Source: Camellia lanceoleosa (Eukaryota; Streptophyta; Magnoliopsida; Ericales; Theaceae). Taken from it: a stretch of DNA of 64,000 bases. The notes under the pieces are model-generated. The model saw only the letters and a program-made list of their open reading frames with translations, made no database searches and was not told where the DNA came from. Made by a program: the position numbers and the translations under genes. This document shows, piece by piece, positions 63,223-64,000 of the stretch (position 1 is the stretch's first letter; each line of letters starts with the position of its first letter). Location of the stretch: contig CM045759.1 in NCBI GenBank assembly GCA_025200525.1, positions 496,001 to 560,000 of the forward strand, written 5' to 3'.

Positions 63223-64000
63223 AGCATTGCTATATATCATTGGATTATTTCACCAAACTCTTTACCTCCTATTTTTTTTGTGCTAAACTCTTTACCGCCT
63301 ATGTGGTATGGTAAATGTGACTATTTTAAAAATATAGTGGGTCATACACATACATGCTATGAAGCACAGGTTCTCCAAAAATGGTGCCGTACGAGTATCG
63401 CGTACTTATCGGGTGTGGGTACGTGTACCGGTATGGCGGTATGCATACTATGTACGCCAAATACGTGCCGGGTACGGCAAATACATTTGGGTACAGCACG
63501 GGTACGACGATTGTATTTATTTATTTATTTATTTTGTAGTTGCTAGAATTTGTTCTAGCCTTTATTATTCTTCTTTTAACTTCAAAAATCATCAAGTAAT
63601 TTATTTTCAATACTCTTTACCCATGAGACATGGTTTTGCTCTCTTTTATATCCTGTTTTAGACAATCAAAAAGGAAAAAGAAAGAATTATATAACTTTTT
63701 AGACAAACTGTGCTCTTTTTAGTTTTGATATTGAAATTTTGATTTGTATGTTGGATGTTTAGCTATAAATCTTAAAAGAAAAACAAAATTGGTGTATCCC
63801 AGTCGTACCCATACCTTACTTTTTTAAGAATTTGTTGTATCAACGTACCCATATCATAGCCGTATCATACCCGCACCCGTATCCGTATCTGTATCCGCAT
63901 CCGCATCCGCACCCGCACCCGCACCCGTGCTTCATAGCATACATGTGACTTTTATTGCATGAATACACATAAGAAGTAAAATAAAAATGTAAGATAAATT
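63223..64000. mobile_element. MITE family A, copy 4, with nested hAT-like element (runs off edge)
   Basis: Left end GCATTGCTATATATCATTGG, then CTCTTTACCGCCTATGTGG as in copies 1 and 2. The element is split by the family B insertion at 63357-63937, then resumes (TGCATGAATACACATAAG) and leaves the window before its right terminus. Confidence 0.75.
63357..63937. mobile_element. Family B hAT-like element, 581 bp
   Basis: Perfect 11-bp terminal inverted repeats CTATGAAGCAC / GTGCTTCATAG with an exact 8-bp target duplication CATACATG (63349-63356 and 63938-63945). The left subterminal region is rich in GGGTAC words; the right one carries a GTACCC/GTATCC/GCATCC/GCACCC hexamer array. AT-rich centre, no transposase. 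The clearest copy of the family, inserted into a MITE. Confidence 0.92.

Larger units (their letters stand above)
60837..64000. other. HAD gene intron 2 (partial)
   Basis: No further HAD exon was found up to the right edge, so the intron exceeds 3.1 kb. It holds an LTR-retrotransposon remnant, an unassigned open frame, and MITE family A copies 3 and 4, the latter with a nested hAT-like element. 60,840-61,190 shows nothing recognisable. Confidence 0.65.

Noticed and set aside
63840..63937. Telomere-like hexamer array
   Set aside because: GTATCC/GCATCC/GCACCC differs from the plant telomere repeat TTTAGGG and lies inside the right end of a transposon.

Overview
This is nuclear DNA from a eudicot plant, probably woody and intron-rich. 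All recognisable genes have GT-AG introns and plant-specific family architecture, and the sequence between and inside them is packed with plant-type transposon remnants. No bacterial-type operon, CRISPR array or rRNA/tRNA gene was found.

Layout. (1) About 1-49,100 is one very large gene on the + strand. It encodes a BIG5-type (MIN7/BEN1-type) Sec7-domain ARF guanine-nucleotide exchange factor. I could place 32 coding exons between 3,990 and 48,791; together they give about 1,749 residues in one open frame, ending at a TAG at 48,789-48,791. Only the first coding exon (roughly 35 residues) is missing, and it should lie left of the window. Introns reach about 6 kb and hold LINEs, SINEs, MITEs and hAT-like elements. 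(2) 49,100-52,080 is intergenic and dominated by a ~550 bp C/A-only (CAC/CCA) tract between two long poly-T runs. (3) 52,083-53,843 is a complete two-exon gene for a GPI-anchored GH17 beta-1,3-glucanase with a CBM43/X8 domain. (4) 53,850-59,500 is intergenic: MITEs, one of them carrying a nested MULE-like insertion, and rearranged pieces of an endogenous pararetrovirus-like element with a Met-tRNA primer site. (5) 59,506 to the right edge is the 5' part of a HAD-superfamily hydrolase gene; two exons are visible, and the second intron is full of transposons and runs out of the window.

The three genes are unrelated in function (vesicle-trafficking GEF at the trans-Golgi/early endosome; cell-wall callose hydrolase; organelle-type or soluble HAD phosphatase) and show no sign of co-regulation.

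Main points for a second look: the Sec7 glutamic-finger position is Gln in the BIG5-like protein; a dispersed hAT-like family has perfect 8-bp target duplications and hexamer arrays whose type matches between the two ends of each copy; a LINE with an inverted 5' segment looks like a twin-priming product; a plastid petD fragment sits inside an antisense LINE; and the CAC tract looks like the expanded interior of a GTGG-centred transposon family. I found no evidence for a wholly new biological system.
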